A DNA stretch of 64,000 nt from DATGPD01 sp041398565. GTDB taxonomy: Bacteria; Planctomycetota; UBA1135; UBA2386. The notes beneath the pieces are model-generated. The model was not told where the DNA came from and ran no database searches. It saw nothing but the letters and a program-made list of their open reading frames with translations. Positions within the stretch are counted from its first letter, which is position 1. Every line of letters starts with the position of its first letter. Both the position numbers and the translations under genes were made by a program. The stretch covers positions 558,001-622,000 of the forward strand of contig JAWKUN010000004.1 of assembly GCA_041398565.1 (NCBI GenBank), given 5' to 3'. Positions 40,017 through 48,255 of the stretch are shown here, in pieces.

Positions 40017-41483
40017 TCAGCGGCGCGCCAACAACTCGTACGACCCGGGCGCGGCAAAGTTCATCGCCAGGGTCAGGAGCAGTGCCGACGCATCTTCGAG
40101 CGGCTCCGGCGCGCGCAGGGTCGACAGGTAGCGCAGATCGTCCTGCAGGTTCGACCAACCGCGGCGCACGGGGTAGTGGCCCCAGGCATAGTGGAACAAC
40201 GCCACGTAGTCGGGCAACAGGCGCCGCGCGCCCCACAGCAGGAGACGAGTGTCCAGCTCGCCGTGGTCGACGAGGTCGCCGAACCCGTACAGGATGGCGG
40301 CCACCACGTCGGGACGCTCGACCACCACGTCGAGACGTTCGCGCAGGTGCGCCAAGACCAACCGGCGTGCGCGTGCGCACAGGGCCGCGGGCGCACCGAA
40401 GGCAGGAGCGAGGCGCAGGACGTAGCCCGCGTCGGCGAGGCTCGCCAGCCGCGCCTGCCGATGCAGCAGATCGGGGCGACGCCCGCCCGCGAACGACACT
40501 GTCGCCCGGGCGATGCGTTCGGCACCGTCGCGCACCATCTCGCCGGAGCGCCCGTCGCTCACCACGGCCATGTCGGTGACGGCAGCCAGGATCGAGGCCG
40601 AGGTCTCGTCGCTCTCCCCCGCCGCCAGACGATCGAGCAGTCGGTCCGCGACGCGGCAGACCAGGTGCCGGTGCTCGCCCACCGAACGCGACGATCCGGC
40701 CGCCAGCAGGGCCCGCAGGCCCAGCGCCAGCGCACACGGATCGGTGTCGCCAGCCAGAGCGGCCTCCAACTGCGTGGCGACGCGAGCCGCCAGGTGCTGG
40801 ATGCGTTCCTCGCGCGCCGGCGTCGCGCCGGTGAGCGCCAGCAGCGCCTGCCGGCCCTCGCGCGAGAACCTTTGGCGGAACTGCGCCCGCAGCATGTCCA
40901 ACTCGTTGCGCGCCCCCAGCCAGGCCAGCACGGAGTCGGCGCCGACGTCGGCCATGACGGCATCGAAGCGCTCGAAGAACTCGGGCTGAGCCGCCCGCGC
41001 GGCGCGCGCCGGCTCGACGAAGGCGGGCTCGAAGTACGCGTCGAGACCCGGCACCGGCCGGGCCGCTTGCGCCATCGCCGTCGGCGGCAGCAAGCCCGCG
41101 TCGAAGCGCGGCTCGGCCACCATGCGGCGCAAGACCGCCTGGCCCAGCAAGCCCGCACCCAGCAGCAGCGCTGCCACACAGGCGACGCGCAGCGCCTCGC
41201 GCCCGCGCGCCCACCACTGCGCCCGCTCGACCGCCGTGCGACCGCGCAGCTCGGCACGACGCGCCACCGCGTAGCGCACGCGCAGCGCGAACTCGGGCCG
41301 GCTCGCCGGCACGCCCAGCCGGCGCAGGCGCGCGAACAGCGCCGCGTCGTCGTCACCCCGGGGCACGCCGGTCTCCTTGCGCACGTCGGCGTCCGCACAG
41401 GTGGGCGCGATCTCGTCCAGGCGGCCGAGCAACCATGGAACGGAGTTCTGCGGCACCGAGTTCTGGTCCTGGTCCGACATCAT
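40017..41483 (-). CDS. Membrane protein coupled to an ECF sigma factor, putative anti-sigma factor
   Basis: 488 residues from ATG 41483, whose start overlaps the sigma stop as ATGA. About 120 cytoplasmic residues (acidic at the start: MMSDQDQNSVPQ) lead to one membrane helix (VACVAALLLGAGLLGQAVL) and an extracytoplasmic domain of about 330 residues, mostly helical and without signatures (LDEIAPTCADADVRKE; LVLAHLRERLDVVVERPDVV; LLPDYVALFHYAWGHYPV). Topology and gene order are those of a sigma/anti-sigma pair, in which RseP-like proteolysis could release the factor. No zinc anti-sigma motif is seen, so the role is inference. Confidence 0.65.
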   Translation of the reverse strand: MMSDQDQNSVPQNSVPWLLGRLDEIAPTCADADVRKETGVPRGDDDAALFARLRRLGVPASRPEFALRVRYAVARRAELRGRTAVERAQWWARGREALRVACVAALLLGAGLLGQAVLRRMVAEPRFDAGLLPPTAMAQAARPVPGLDAYFEPAFVEPARAARAAQPEFFERFDAVMADVGADSVLAWLGARNELDMLRAQFRQRFSREGRQALLALTGATPAREERIQHLAARVATQLEAALAGDTDPCALALGLRALLAAGSSRSVGEHRHLVCRVADRLLDRLAAGESDETSASILAAVTDMAVVSDGRSGEMVRDGAERIARATVSFAGGRRPDLLHRQARLASLADAGYVLRLAPAFGAPAALCARARRLVLAHLRERLDVVVERPDVVAAILYGFGDLVDHGELDTRLLLWGARRLLPDYVALFHYAWGHYPVRRGWSNLQDDLRYLSTLRAPEPLEDASALLLTLAMNFAAPGSYELLARR

Positions 41484-42145
41484 GCCCCTCCCGCGTCCTT
41501 TGCCTGGTTGGGTTCGACGTCCGCGTCGAGCCCCCGCAGGCGCTCCTTCAGCGCGCGCACGGTGTTGAACATCCGAGACTTCACCGTGCCGACGGGGATG
41601 TCGAGGATGTCGCTGATCTCGCCGTACGGCAGCTCCTGGTAGACCGCCAGTTCGAGCACCAACCGGTGTGGCTCGTTCAGCGCCTCGAGGGCGGACCGCA
41701 GACGCTCCTTCTCTTCGTCGACGATCGCGGCTCCCACCGGATCCGTCCCACGGTCTTGACACGACCATGCCGCGGTGTGCGCTCCGTCGAGCATCGGCTG
41801 GTCGAGCGAGTAGAGCCGGGGCAGCGGCCGGCTGGCCCGGTAGTGGTCGATCCACAGGTTGGTGGCGACCCGGAAGATGAACGTCGCCAAGCGACCTTCG
41901 GGGCGGTAGGCGGCGGCGCGGCGCACCAGGCGGAGGAACAGGTCCTGGGTGAAGTCCTCGGCCCGGTCGCGGTCCCAGCACAGGCGGTAGAAGAACTGCA
42001 CGAGCCGCTCGCCGTAGGCGTCGAACAGCTCCTGGAACGCCCTCCCGTCGCCGTCCCGGAAGCGCACGAGGAGGTCGCCCGCCGCCTCGGGCACCGGCGG
42101 CACCGAGCGGCGTTCCAGCTTCCTCCGACGGATGGGGCGCGCCAT
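41480..42145 (-). CDS. RNA polymerase ECF sigma factor
   Basis: 221 residues from ATG 42145. Region 2 at about 25-95 (FRDGDGRAFQELFDAYGERLVQFFYRLCWDRDRAEDFTQDLFLRLVRR) includes the DFTQDLF -10 recognition helix. Region 4 at about 150-205 (LEALNEPHRLVLELAVYQELPYGEISDILDIPVGTVKSRMF) is a complete helix-turn-helix. Length and domains are typical ECF. Its promoter may be self-regulated by an ECF-like element at 42155-42181. Gene follows tsaE and overlaps the putative anti-sigma gene. Confidence 0.95.
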   Translation of the reverse strand: MARPIRRRKLERRSVPPVPEAAGDLLVRFRDGDGRAFQELFDAYGERLVQFFYRLCWDRDRAEDFTQDLFLRLVRRAAAYRPEGRLATFIFRVATNLWIDHYRASRPLPRLYSLDQPMLDGAHTAAWSCQDRGTDPVGAAIVDEEKERLRSALEALNEPHRLVLELAVYQELPYGEISDILDIPVGTVKSRMFNTVRALKERLRGLDADVEPNQAKDAGGA

Positions 42146-42154
42146 GGGCTTGGA

Positions 42155-42181
42155 AAAACGGACTGACGCATGGATCGGTTC
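42155..42181 (-). promoter_or_regulatory. Possible ECF-type autoregulatory promoter
   Basis: Minus strand GAACC (42181-42177), 16 nt, then CGTTTT (42160-42155), resembling the GAAC / CGT architecture of ECF promoters, just ahead of the sigma gene ATG at 42145. The -35 falls at the 3' end of tsaE. Confidence 0.35.
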
Positions 42182-42677
42182 ACGACCCGGCGAAAGTTGC
42201 GGTCAGACCGGCCAGATCGCGCACCGCCCCGGCATTCTCCAGGCGCAGGCGTCGCCCGTCGACCCCTGCCTGCGCCTCGCGGGTCAGGGTGACCCAGATC
42301 GTCGCCGGCGGCAGCGCCCGGCGCAGCCGATCCCCCCATTCCACCGCGACCACCCCGGGATGGTCGCCGACGTAGTCCAGGCCGCCGTCGGCCAGGAAGG
42401 CCTCGAGCTTGCCGGGCAGGTAGGCATCCATGTGCAGGAGCGGCACGGGCCCTGGATGCTCGACCGCCAGCAAATAGGTCGGGCTGGCGACGGCGCCGGG
42501 GTCGTCGACTCGCAGCCCGCGGGCCAGGCCGCGCACGAAGCAGGTCTTGCCCGCCCCCAACTCGCCCACCAGCGCGATCACCGTCCCCGCCCCGACGCGC
42601 CGGCCGAGTGCCTCGCCGAAGTGCTCGGTCTGGCCCTCGCCCTCCAACCAGAACGTCTGCCCCTGCATCGCAGTCAC
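42180..42677 (-). CDS. tsaE: tRNA threonylcarbamoyladenosine biosynthesis ATPase
   Basis: 165 residues from GTG 42677, which overlaps the thiL stop as GTGA; an ATG at 42668 is an alternative. Walker A GELGAGKTCFVRGLARG (about 40-56), then SPTYLLAVEH with the conserved SPT, LLHMDAYLPG, and VVAVEWGDRL with the family E-W. TsaE assists TsaB/TsaD in t6A37 formation on ANN-decoding tRNAs. Its position with thiL and thiE is unrelated metabolically but typical of tight packing. Confidence 0.94.
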   Translation of the reverse strand: MTAMQGQTFWLEGEGQTEHFGEALGRRVGAGTVIALVGELGAGKTCFVRGLARGLRVDDPGAVASPTYLLAVEHPGPVPLLHMDAYLPGKLEAFLADGGLDYVGDHPGVVAVEWGDRLRRALPPATIWVTLTREAQAGVDGRRLRLENAGAVRDLAGLTATFAGS

Positions 42678-43618
42678 CCGCTGTCCCCGCCGAGGACGTG
42701 TTCGTAGCCGGCCGCCACGGCCTCGCGCGCGCCGCCGGGTGCGCACAGGAACACCGTCCCCGCCGCTTCGCCGCGCGCGCACGCTCGCACCACGCCGATG
42801 GCGTGCCGCGGCAGGGACGCCGATCGCCGCCCGGGCCGCACGGCGTACAGGAGCGCGTGGTCCTCGCCGTCGCCCAGTGCGTGCTGCAGGGCGGACTGGC
42901 CGGACGTGCGCGCCAGCCGGCGCGCGGCCGCGCTCACCGGGATCCGCGCCGCCATCAAATCGGCACACAGCGCACGGCCGGCGGCCGACGACGACGCACA
43001 GAGCAGCGTGTGGAGGTCGAGAGACAGGCCATCGCTCACGTCTATGGCGGCGGTCACGTCGCGACGCCGTGCCAGACGCTGGCCCAGGGCCAGCGGTGGC
43101 TCGAAGCGCAAGTGATGGCCGAGAATCGCGCCCCCGAGCGGCGCCGACACGAAGAGCACGTCGCCGGCGCGTGCCCCGGAACGGCACAGCGGGCGTCCGC
43201 GCAGGTGGCCGAGCGCGGTGACGGTCACCGTCAGCGGTCCCGGTGTGCTGCCGGTGTCACCACCCACCACGTACCCGCCGTGGCCTTCGACGGCGTCGCG
43301 CACCGCGCACATGAGGGCGCGCAGCTGCCGCGCCGGGCGACGCGACGGCCACAGCACGGAGACCACCGCGTAGTCGAAGACCGCCCCCATCGCCGCGAGG
43401 TCGGCGAGGTTGCGGAACACGGCCTTGCGCCCCACCAGCCGCAGGGGCGCGTCGGGCGCGAAGTGAACGCCCTCGACCACCGGGTCGCAGGCGACCACCG
43501 TGCGCGCGCCGCGGTTCGAGACCACCGCCGCGTCGTCGCCGATGCCGAGCGCGCCGCGCCCGGGCGGCGGCTGGAAGAACCGCGCGAGTCCACGCGTGAA
43601 CGCGCGCTCAGCGACCAC
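42674..43618 (-). CDS. thiL: Thiamine-monophosphate kinase
   Basis: 314 residues from GTG 43618, overlapping the preceding reading frame by 11 nt. Phosphorylates TMP to the cofactor thiamine diphosphate. ATP/Mg site motifs: GIGDDAAVVSN (about 25), DPVVEGVHF (about 45), VGGDTGSTPGPLTVTVTALG (about 118) and AIDVSDGLSLDL (about 190). Co-occurs with thiE, giving the last two steps of thiamine synthesis in one operon. Confidence 0.95.
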   Translation of the reverse strand: MVAERAFTRGLARFFQPPPGRGALGIGDDAAVVSNRGARTVVACDPVVEGVHFAPDAPLRLVGRKAVFRNLADLAAMGAVFDYAVVSVLWPSRRPARQLRALMCAVRDAVEGHGGYVVGGDTGSTPGPLTVTVTALGHLRGRPLCRSGARAGDVLFVSAPLGGAILGHHLRFEPPLALGQRLARRRDVTAAIDVSDGLSLDLHTLLCASSSAAGRALCADLMAARIPVSAAARRLARTSGQSALQHALGDGEDHALLYAVRPGRRSASLPRHAIGVVRACARGEAAGTVFLCAPGGAREAVAAGYEHVLGGDSG

Positions 43619-44009
43619 GCGGCACCTCGGGCTCGGGCAAGAAGGTCACCAGCACGAGGCCACGCACGGCACGCAGCGGCACCGGCGCGCGCAACAAGTC
43701 GGCGAAGCACGACGCGTCGTTGTCGGCGGCCAGTTGCAAACGGTCGTCGCCAAACCGCGATTCGACTCGGCCGAGCACGGTTCCGCCCGGCACCTCCGCG
43801 AACACCACCGCCCCGACCACGACGTGCGAGGGACGCTTGTCGACCAGACAACGCGTGCCGGGGGGATGCGTGTCCGGCAGGGTGTCCATGCCGATCGGCA
43901 CGGTCCGCACGCCGTAGCCCCGCTGCAACACGACGCCACCCACCAGCGCCAGCGGCAGCGTCAGGCGACGGATCCCACGCGCCAACCGCAGGTTCCAGGG
44001 CAGCCCCAT
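43608..44009 (-). CDS. S26-family signal-peptidase-like protein lacking catalytic residues
   Basis: 133 residues from ATG 44009 (GTG 44030 possible). One membrane helix (RRLTLPLALVGGVVLQRG) is followed by a domain with the general S26 layout: VPIGMDTLPDTHPPGTRCLVDK, then VVVGAVVFAEV and GGTVLGRVESRFG. In active type I signal peptidases the nucleophile is S-M-x-P; here the aligned position reads D-T-L-P, and the Lys of the K-R-V box appears as Gly-Arg-Val. It is thus probably inactive, and its role in the thiamine operon is unknown. The start is not certain. Confidence 0.7.
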   Translation of the reverse strand: MGLPWNLRLARGIRRLTLPLALVGGVVLQRGYGVRTVPIGMDTLPDTHPPGTRCLVDKRPSHVVVGAVVFAEVPGGTVLGRVESRFGDDRLQLAADNDASCFADLLRAPVPLRAVRGLVLVTFLPEPEVPRGR

Positions 44010-44040
44010 CCTTCGTCGCGCCGTGTGCACCTCGGCGGCA

Positions 44041-44697
44041 TCAGCCACGCGCCGCCTCGTCCGCGAGCCCGCGCTGCAGCTGCGCGCACAGGGCCGCGGT
44101 GACGGCGCGCGGGTCCTCGGCGTCCATGATCTCGCGCATGACGGCCACTCCGGCCGGCTTGTGCGGCAGGACCTGCGCCAGGTTCTTGCGCGTGATCCCG
44201 CCGAGCCACACCACCGGCAGCGGCGCGCCGGCCGCCAGGCGCGCGGCGCCCTCGGGCCCGAGAGGCTTCGCCTGCGGGTGCGACTTGGTCGGCATGACCG
44301 GCGACAGCGTGACGTAGTCGACCCCGGCCGCGACCGCCGCGTCCAGCTCGAGAGCATTGTGCACCGAGGCGCCGACCAGCAGCGGCGGCGCCAGGAAACC
44401 ACGCACGCTCGCGGGCGCCAGCGACAGGTGCCCGAGATGCACCCCGTGCACCAGACCGGCGGCGGCGACGTCGGCGCGGTCGTTGACCAGCAGGATGCCG
44501 CCCATGCTCGTCACGTAGGGATGCAACGCACCGCAGAGGATGGCGAGTTCGCGCGCTGCCAGGCGCGGCTCGCGCACCTGCACGCAGCGCAGGCCGCCCT
44601 CGAAGGCGGCGCGCACCACACTCTCGATGCGCAGCGTGTCACCCCTGCCGTCGGTGATCAGCATCACGCGTAAGGCACGGGCGCGGTCGTCGTGCAT
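44041..44697 (-). CDS. thiE: Thiamine-phosphate synthase
   Basis: 218 residues from ATG 44697. A TIM-barrel that joins HMP-PP and HET-P to thiamine phosphate. Motifs: LITDGRGD at the N-terminus, VQVREPRLAARELA (about 40), LLVNDRADVAAAGLVHGVHLG (about 67), VGASVHN, DYVTLSPVMPTKSHPQAKPLG (about 125) and PVVWLGGIT. Followed by the S26-like gene, thiL and tsaE. A leaderless-type promoter lies at 44704-44733. Confidence 0.93.
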   Translation of the reverse strand: MHDDRARALRVMLITDGRGDTLRIESVVRAAFEGGLRCVQVREPRLAARELAILCGALHPYVTSMGGILLVNDRADVAAAGLVHGVHLGHLSLAPASVRGFLAPPLLVGASVHNALELDAAVAAGVDYVTLSPVMPTKSHPQAKPLGPEGAARLAAGAPLPVVWLGGITRKNLAQVLPHKPAGVAVMREIMDAEDPRAVTAALCAQLQRGLADEAARG

Positions 44698-44703
44698 GTG
44701 CCC

Positions 44704-44733
44704 GACATAGCGCCGGGAGGTGCCAGCGATCAA
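44704..44733 (-). promoter_or_regulatory. Candidate leaderless promoter of the thiE operon
   Basis: TTGATC (44733-44728), 18 nt, TATGTC (44709-44704), then six nt to the ATG at 44697. Spacing puts transcription start at the start codon. Confidence 0.4.
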
Positions 44734-44799
44734 GGGGGCTCCGGCCCGCACGCGGCGCCACCCCTTGCGGGCGCCCGCCGCGCCCTGCAGCCTGGCGCC

Positions 44800-46311
44800 A
44801 TGCTCCCCCGTACCCGCGCCGAAGCCACCGGCTACGAGTTCACCTCGCTGCACGCCGACGTGATGGAATTCCTCGCCGCGCTCGACACCCGTGGCGACCG
44901 ACGCCTGCACCTCACTTCGGTCGGCACCAGCTTGCAGGGGCGCGATCTGCCTCTCGTCGTCCTGTCGGCTCACGGTGCCAAGAGCCCCGCCGAGGCGCGC
45001 GCGCTCGGCCTGCCCGTGGTGCTGTGGATGTGCGGCATCCACCCCGGCGAGGTCGAGGGCAAGGAAGCCGGCCTCATGCTGGCGCGCGACCTGCTCGCAG
45101 GACCCGACGCCGACCTGCTGGCGCAAGCCACCGTGGTGCTGCTGCCCCTGTTCAATCCGGACGGCAACGACGCCATCGACCCCGGCAACCGCCGCCTGCA
45201 TCTGCCGGGCCTGCGCGGCCAGCTCGGGCCCGACTCCGGCGTCGGCACGCGGGTCACCGCCGCCGAGATCAACCTCAACCGCGACTACCTGCGCGCCAGC
45301 GCCGACGAGATGCGGCTGTGGCACGCGCGGGTGTGGCAGGCTTGGCAGCCCGATCTCACCGTCGACAACCACGCCACGAACGGCTCGGTGCATCGATTCG
45401 CCATGACCTACGACGTGCCGCACACCGTGGCCAGCGGCCGACCCGAGCCGATCGCCTACATGCGCGAACGCCTGCTGCCGGCCGTGTGCGCCGCGGTGAA
45501 GAGTCGCTCCGGCTTCGACTCCGGCTGGTACGGCAACTTCGTCGAAGACGAGCGCTGTCTCGACGGCAAGGTCGACGCCGACCCCCATGCCGAGGCCACC
45601 GAAGGCTGGATGACCTACCCGCACCACCCTCGCTTCGGCAGCAACTACCGCGGGCTTTGCGGCCGCATGGACCTGCTGCTCGAGGCCTACGCCTACATCC
45701 CCTTCGCCGAGCGCGTGCGAGCGGCCTACGCCTGGATGTTGGAGGTGCTGCGCTACGTCGCCGAGCACGGCCGCGAGGTGTGCAACCTCGTGGCCGACTG
45801 CCGCACCCCACCCGAACGTGTCGCCGTGCGCTACGAGCTGCGGGCCTGGGACCAGCCGATCGACATCCTGACACGCGCGCCGCGCAGCCTCGACGGTGCG
45901 CCGACCTCCGTGCGCCTGCCGCACCTCGGCCGCTTCGTGGGCAGCCGCGTCGTCGAACGACCGCGCGCCTACGCGGTGCCGCCGCGCGTCGCCGCCGCGC
46001 TGCGCCTGCACGGCCTGGCGATGGAGTCGATCGAGACGCCGGTCGAGGTCGACGTGCCGATCGTCGAGAGCCTCGGCACGACCGGCGGCCGCGCCATCCT
46101 CGAGGCGTCCGCGGTCGGCGACATGACCGTCTCCTGGCGACACGCCACGCGCACGCCCGCCGCCGGCTGGTGCCGTGTCGACACTGCGCAGCCGCACGGC
46201 GCGGTGGCCGTGTACCTCTGCGAGCCCGAGAGCGACGACGGCCCGATCGAGAACGGTCTCGTCGAGGCGGTCCCCGTGGGCCACGAACTCCCGGTCTGGC
46301 GCATGGTCTGA
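44800..46311 (+). CDS. M14-family zinc carboxypeptidase-like protein
   Basis: 503 residues from ATG 44800. The catalytic module covers about 1-330: ligands H-x2-E in GIHPGEVEGKEAG (about 80) and His in LTVDNHATNGS (about 188), with NLNRDYLR (about 165) for substrate carboxylate binding and LLEAYAYIPF (about 297) with the likely general-base Glu. A second, beta-rich region (about 360-500) probably forms an appended domain. No signal peptide is seen. It should remove amino acids or modify peptides; target unknown. Divergent from thiE. Confidence 0.86.
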   Translation: MLPRTRAEATGYEFTSLHADVMEFLAALDTRGDRRLHLTSVGTSLQGRDLPLVVLSAHGAKSPAEARALGLPVVLWMCGIHPGEVEGKEAGLMLARDLLAGPDADLLAQATVVLLPLFNPDGNDAIDPGNRRLHLPGLRGQLGPDSGVGTRVTAAEINLNRDYLRASADEMRLWHARVWQAWQPDLTVDNHATNGSVHRFAMTYDVPHTVASGRPEPIAYMRERLLPAVCAAVKSRSGFDSGWYGNFVEDERCLDGKVDADPHAEATEGWMTYPHHPRFGSNYRGLCGRMDLLLEAYAYIPFAERVRAAYAWMLEVLRYVAEHGREVCNLVADCRTPPERVAVRYELRAWDQPIDILTRAPRSLDGAPTSVRLPHLGRFVGSRVVERPRAYAVPPRVAAALRLHGLAMESIETPVEVDVPIVESLGTTGGRAILEASAVGDMTVSWRHATRTPAAGWCRVDTAQPHGAVAVYLCEPESDDGPIENGLVEAVPVGHELPVWRMV

Positions 46312-46454
46312 GCCGCACCCCCGCGCGCGCAGATCGCCGCCTACGGCATCAGCGAGAACACCGGCGGCGGCTCGAGCTTCACCACGATCGCCGCCGGGCG
46401 CGCCACACCGGCGCGCCACGAATCGTCTCGCGCACCACCGGGCGAGCGTGTCTC
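46312..46454. other. 143-bp gap with coding-like sequence on both strands
   Basis: Plus strand reads IAAYGISENTGGGSSFTTIA without a start; minus strand reads AIVVKLEPPPVFSLMP ending in a stop. One may be the remnant of a gene, or the end of an unannotated one; no start or promoter was found. Confidence 0.3.
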
Positions 46455-47462
46455 ATGGCGCGCCGCGTGCCGCTGCGTGAAATCCTCCGCGTCGCCGTCG
46501 TCCTGGGCAGCCTCACCCTGGTGGGCACGCTCGGCTTCGTCCTGATCGAGGGCTGGGGCTTCTTCGACGCCCTCTACATGGCGGTCATCACGCTCACCAC
46601 GGTCGGCTTCAGCGAGATCCACACGCTCAGCACCGGCGGCCGGATCTTCACCATCGGCTACCTGGTCGTCGGCATCGGCGTCTTCATGCACAGCGCCGTG
46701 ATGCTCGGCGAGGTGATGCTCAAGGCGCAGCTCGGCCAGCTGTTCGGACGCGGCAAGATCGTCGCCACCCTGAGGAAGATGCAGAACCACTTCATCATCT
46801 GTGGCTTCGGCCGGTTCGGCCGCAGCCTGTGCGAACAGCTGGCGTCGCGGCGCATGCCCTTCGTGGTGGTCGAGCAGGACCCCCAGGTGGCAGCGGTCTG
46901 CACCGAGAAGGGCTGGCCCCACGTGGTCGGCGACGCCACCGACGACAGCACCCTCACCCAGGCCGGCGTCGAGCGTGCGCGTGGTATCGCCTGCACGCTG
47001 CCGAGCGACGCGGCCAACCTGTACGTGGTGATGTCGGCGCGCCTGTTGCGCAAGGACCTGCAGATCCTGACTCGCGCCACCACCGACAAGGACGCCGAGA
47101 AGCTGCGGCGCGCCGGCGCCAACCGCACCATCAGCATCTACACGACGGCCGCCACGAAGATGGCGCAGCTCCTCGCCAACCCGCGCGTCGAGGACTTCTT
47201 CGAGGTGGTCACCGCACCAGGCAAGACTCTCGACCTGGCCGAGGTGGTGGTGTCGAAGGACGCCGCGTACGTCGGCCGCTCGTTGGCCCAGTCCGGCTTG
47301 CGCGAACGCGGCGTCATGGTGGTCGGCATCCGCCGCACGAACGGCGACCTGCTGGTGCCACCTTCCCCCACCGACGAGATCCGGCAGGGCGACAGCCTCA
47401 TCGCCCTGGGCAAGGTCGATGCGATCCAGGAGCTCCTGCACCAGGATCGGCCGGCGCACTGA
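46455..47462 (+). CDS. Potassium channel with RCK/TrkA-N domain
   Basis: 335 residues from ATG 46455. Two membrane helices (VLGSLTLVGTLGFVLIEG and IFTIGYLVVGIGVFMHSAV) flank the pore loop with selectivity filter ITLTTVGFSE (T-x-G-F). The RCK N domain follows at about 110-230: HFIICGFGRFGRSLCEQL (Rossmann GxGxxG), VVVEQDP with the ribose-binding acid, VVGDATDD. The RCK C domain is at about 250-330 (VGRSLAQSGLRERGVMVVGI). It conducts K+ through the inner membrane under ligand control. No linked Trk transporter is present. Confidence 0.94.
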   Translation: MARRVPLREILRVAVVLGSLTLVGTLGFVLIEGWGFFDALYMAVITLTTVGFSEIHTLSTGGRIFTIGYLVVGIGVFMHSAVMLGEVMLKAQLGQLFGRGKIVATLRKMQNHFIICGFGRFGRSLCEQLASRRMPFVVVEQDPQVAAVCTEKGWPHVVGDATDDSTLTQAGVERARGIACTLPSDAANLYVVMSARLLRKDLQILTRATTDKDAEKLRRAGANRTISIYTTAATKMAQLLANPRVEDFFEVVTAPGKTLDLAEVVVSKDAAYVGRSLAQSGLRERGVMVVGIRRTNGDLLVPPSPTDEIRQGDSLIALGKVDAIQELLHQDRPAH

Positions 47463-47621
47463 CTGACGACGCACGCACGATGCGCCCGCGCGGGCATCGA
47501 GATCGGGTCGCTCGCGCCGACGACGGCTGTCGTCGAGCCGTGGCGAAGACCCTAGGATCTCGCGCGGCGGAGAATCCCGATCCCGCGGCCGCCAGCCAGC
47601 GAACACCTGCCCGAGGCCCTC

Positions 47622-48179
47622 GTGGTGAGCCCAGTACCGACCAAGACTTCCCCCTCCGTTGCCCAGCTCGTCTTGCTGTTGGGCGAGGCCTACGACAAGA
47701 AGGCGTGGCACGGCCCCAACCTCAAGGGGCTGCTGCGCGGCATGACCCCCGCCCAGGCCGCGTTCCGCCTGCACGACGGTCGGCACAACGCCTGGGAGCT
47801 CACCGTGCACTGCGCCTACTGGAAGTACACGGTGACCCGACTTCTGCTCGCTGAGCCACGTGGCTCCTTCCCCTTGGCCGGCAGCAACTGGTTTCCACGA
47901 CCGTCCGACGCCGGCGCCGCGGCGTGGCGCGCCGACCGCGCCCTGCTCGAAGCGCAGCACCGGCGCCTGCTCGCAGCCGTGGCCGCGCTGCGCGACCGCG
48001 ACCTCGCCCATACACCCGCGGGCAGCAAGCACACCGTGCAACGTCTGGTCCTCGGCGCCGCCGCCCACGACCTCTACCACGCCGGTCAGATCGCGCTGCT
48101 CAAGCGCTCCTTCCCTGTGGTCGCAACGAAGGTGCGGAGCGACGCACGACGGCGAACCGAGAGGGCTGCACGGGCATGA
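47622..48179 (+). CDS. DinB-like four-helix protein
   Basis: 185 residues from GTG 47622 (two GTG codons in a row). Four-helix bundle pattern of the DinB/YfiT family with histidines as possible metal ligands: RHNAWELTVHCAYWKYTVTR (about 54-70) and LGAAAHDLYHAGQIALLKR (about 145-163). Family members are metal-binding thiol transferases or damage-responsive proteins of mostly unknown activity. A possible -10 box TAGGAT lies about 65 nt upstream. Next is an unrelated toroid gene. Confidence 0.78.
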   Translation: MVSPVPTKTSPSVAQLVLLLGEAYDKKAWHGPNLKGLLRGMTPAQAAFRLHDGRHNAWELTVHCAYWKYTVTRLLLAEPRGSFPLAGSNWFPRPSDAGAAAWRADRALLEAQHRRLLAAVAALRDRDLAHTPAGSKHTVQRLVLGAAAHDLYHAGQIALLKRSFPVVATKVRSDARRRTERAARA

Positions 48180-48255
48180 CGAGCGCAGCACCGGGGAGCA
48201 CGACGCAGCCCGCCGATCCGGCGCGCCCGGCGACGATCCGCAGCGAATACCGACC

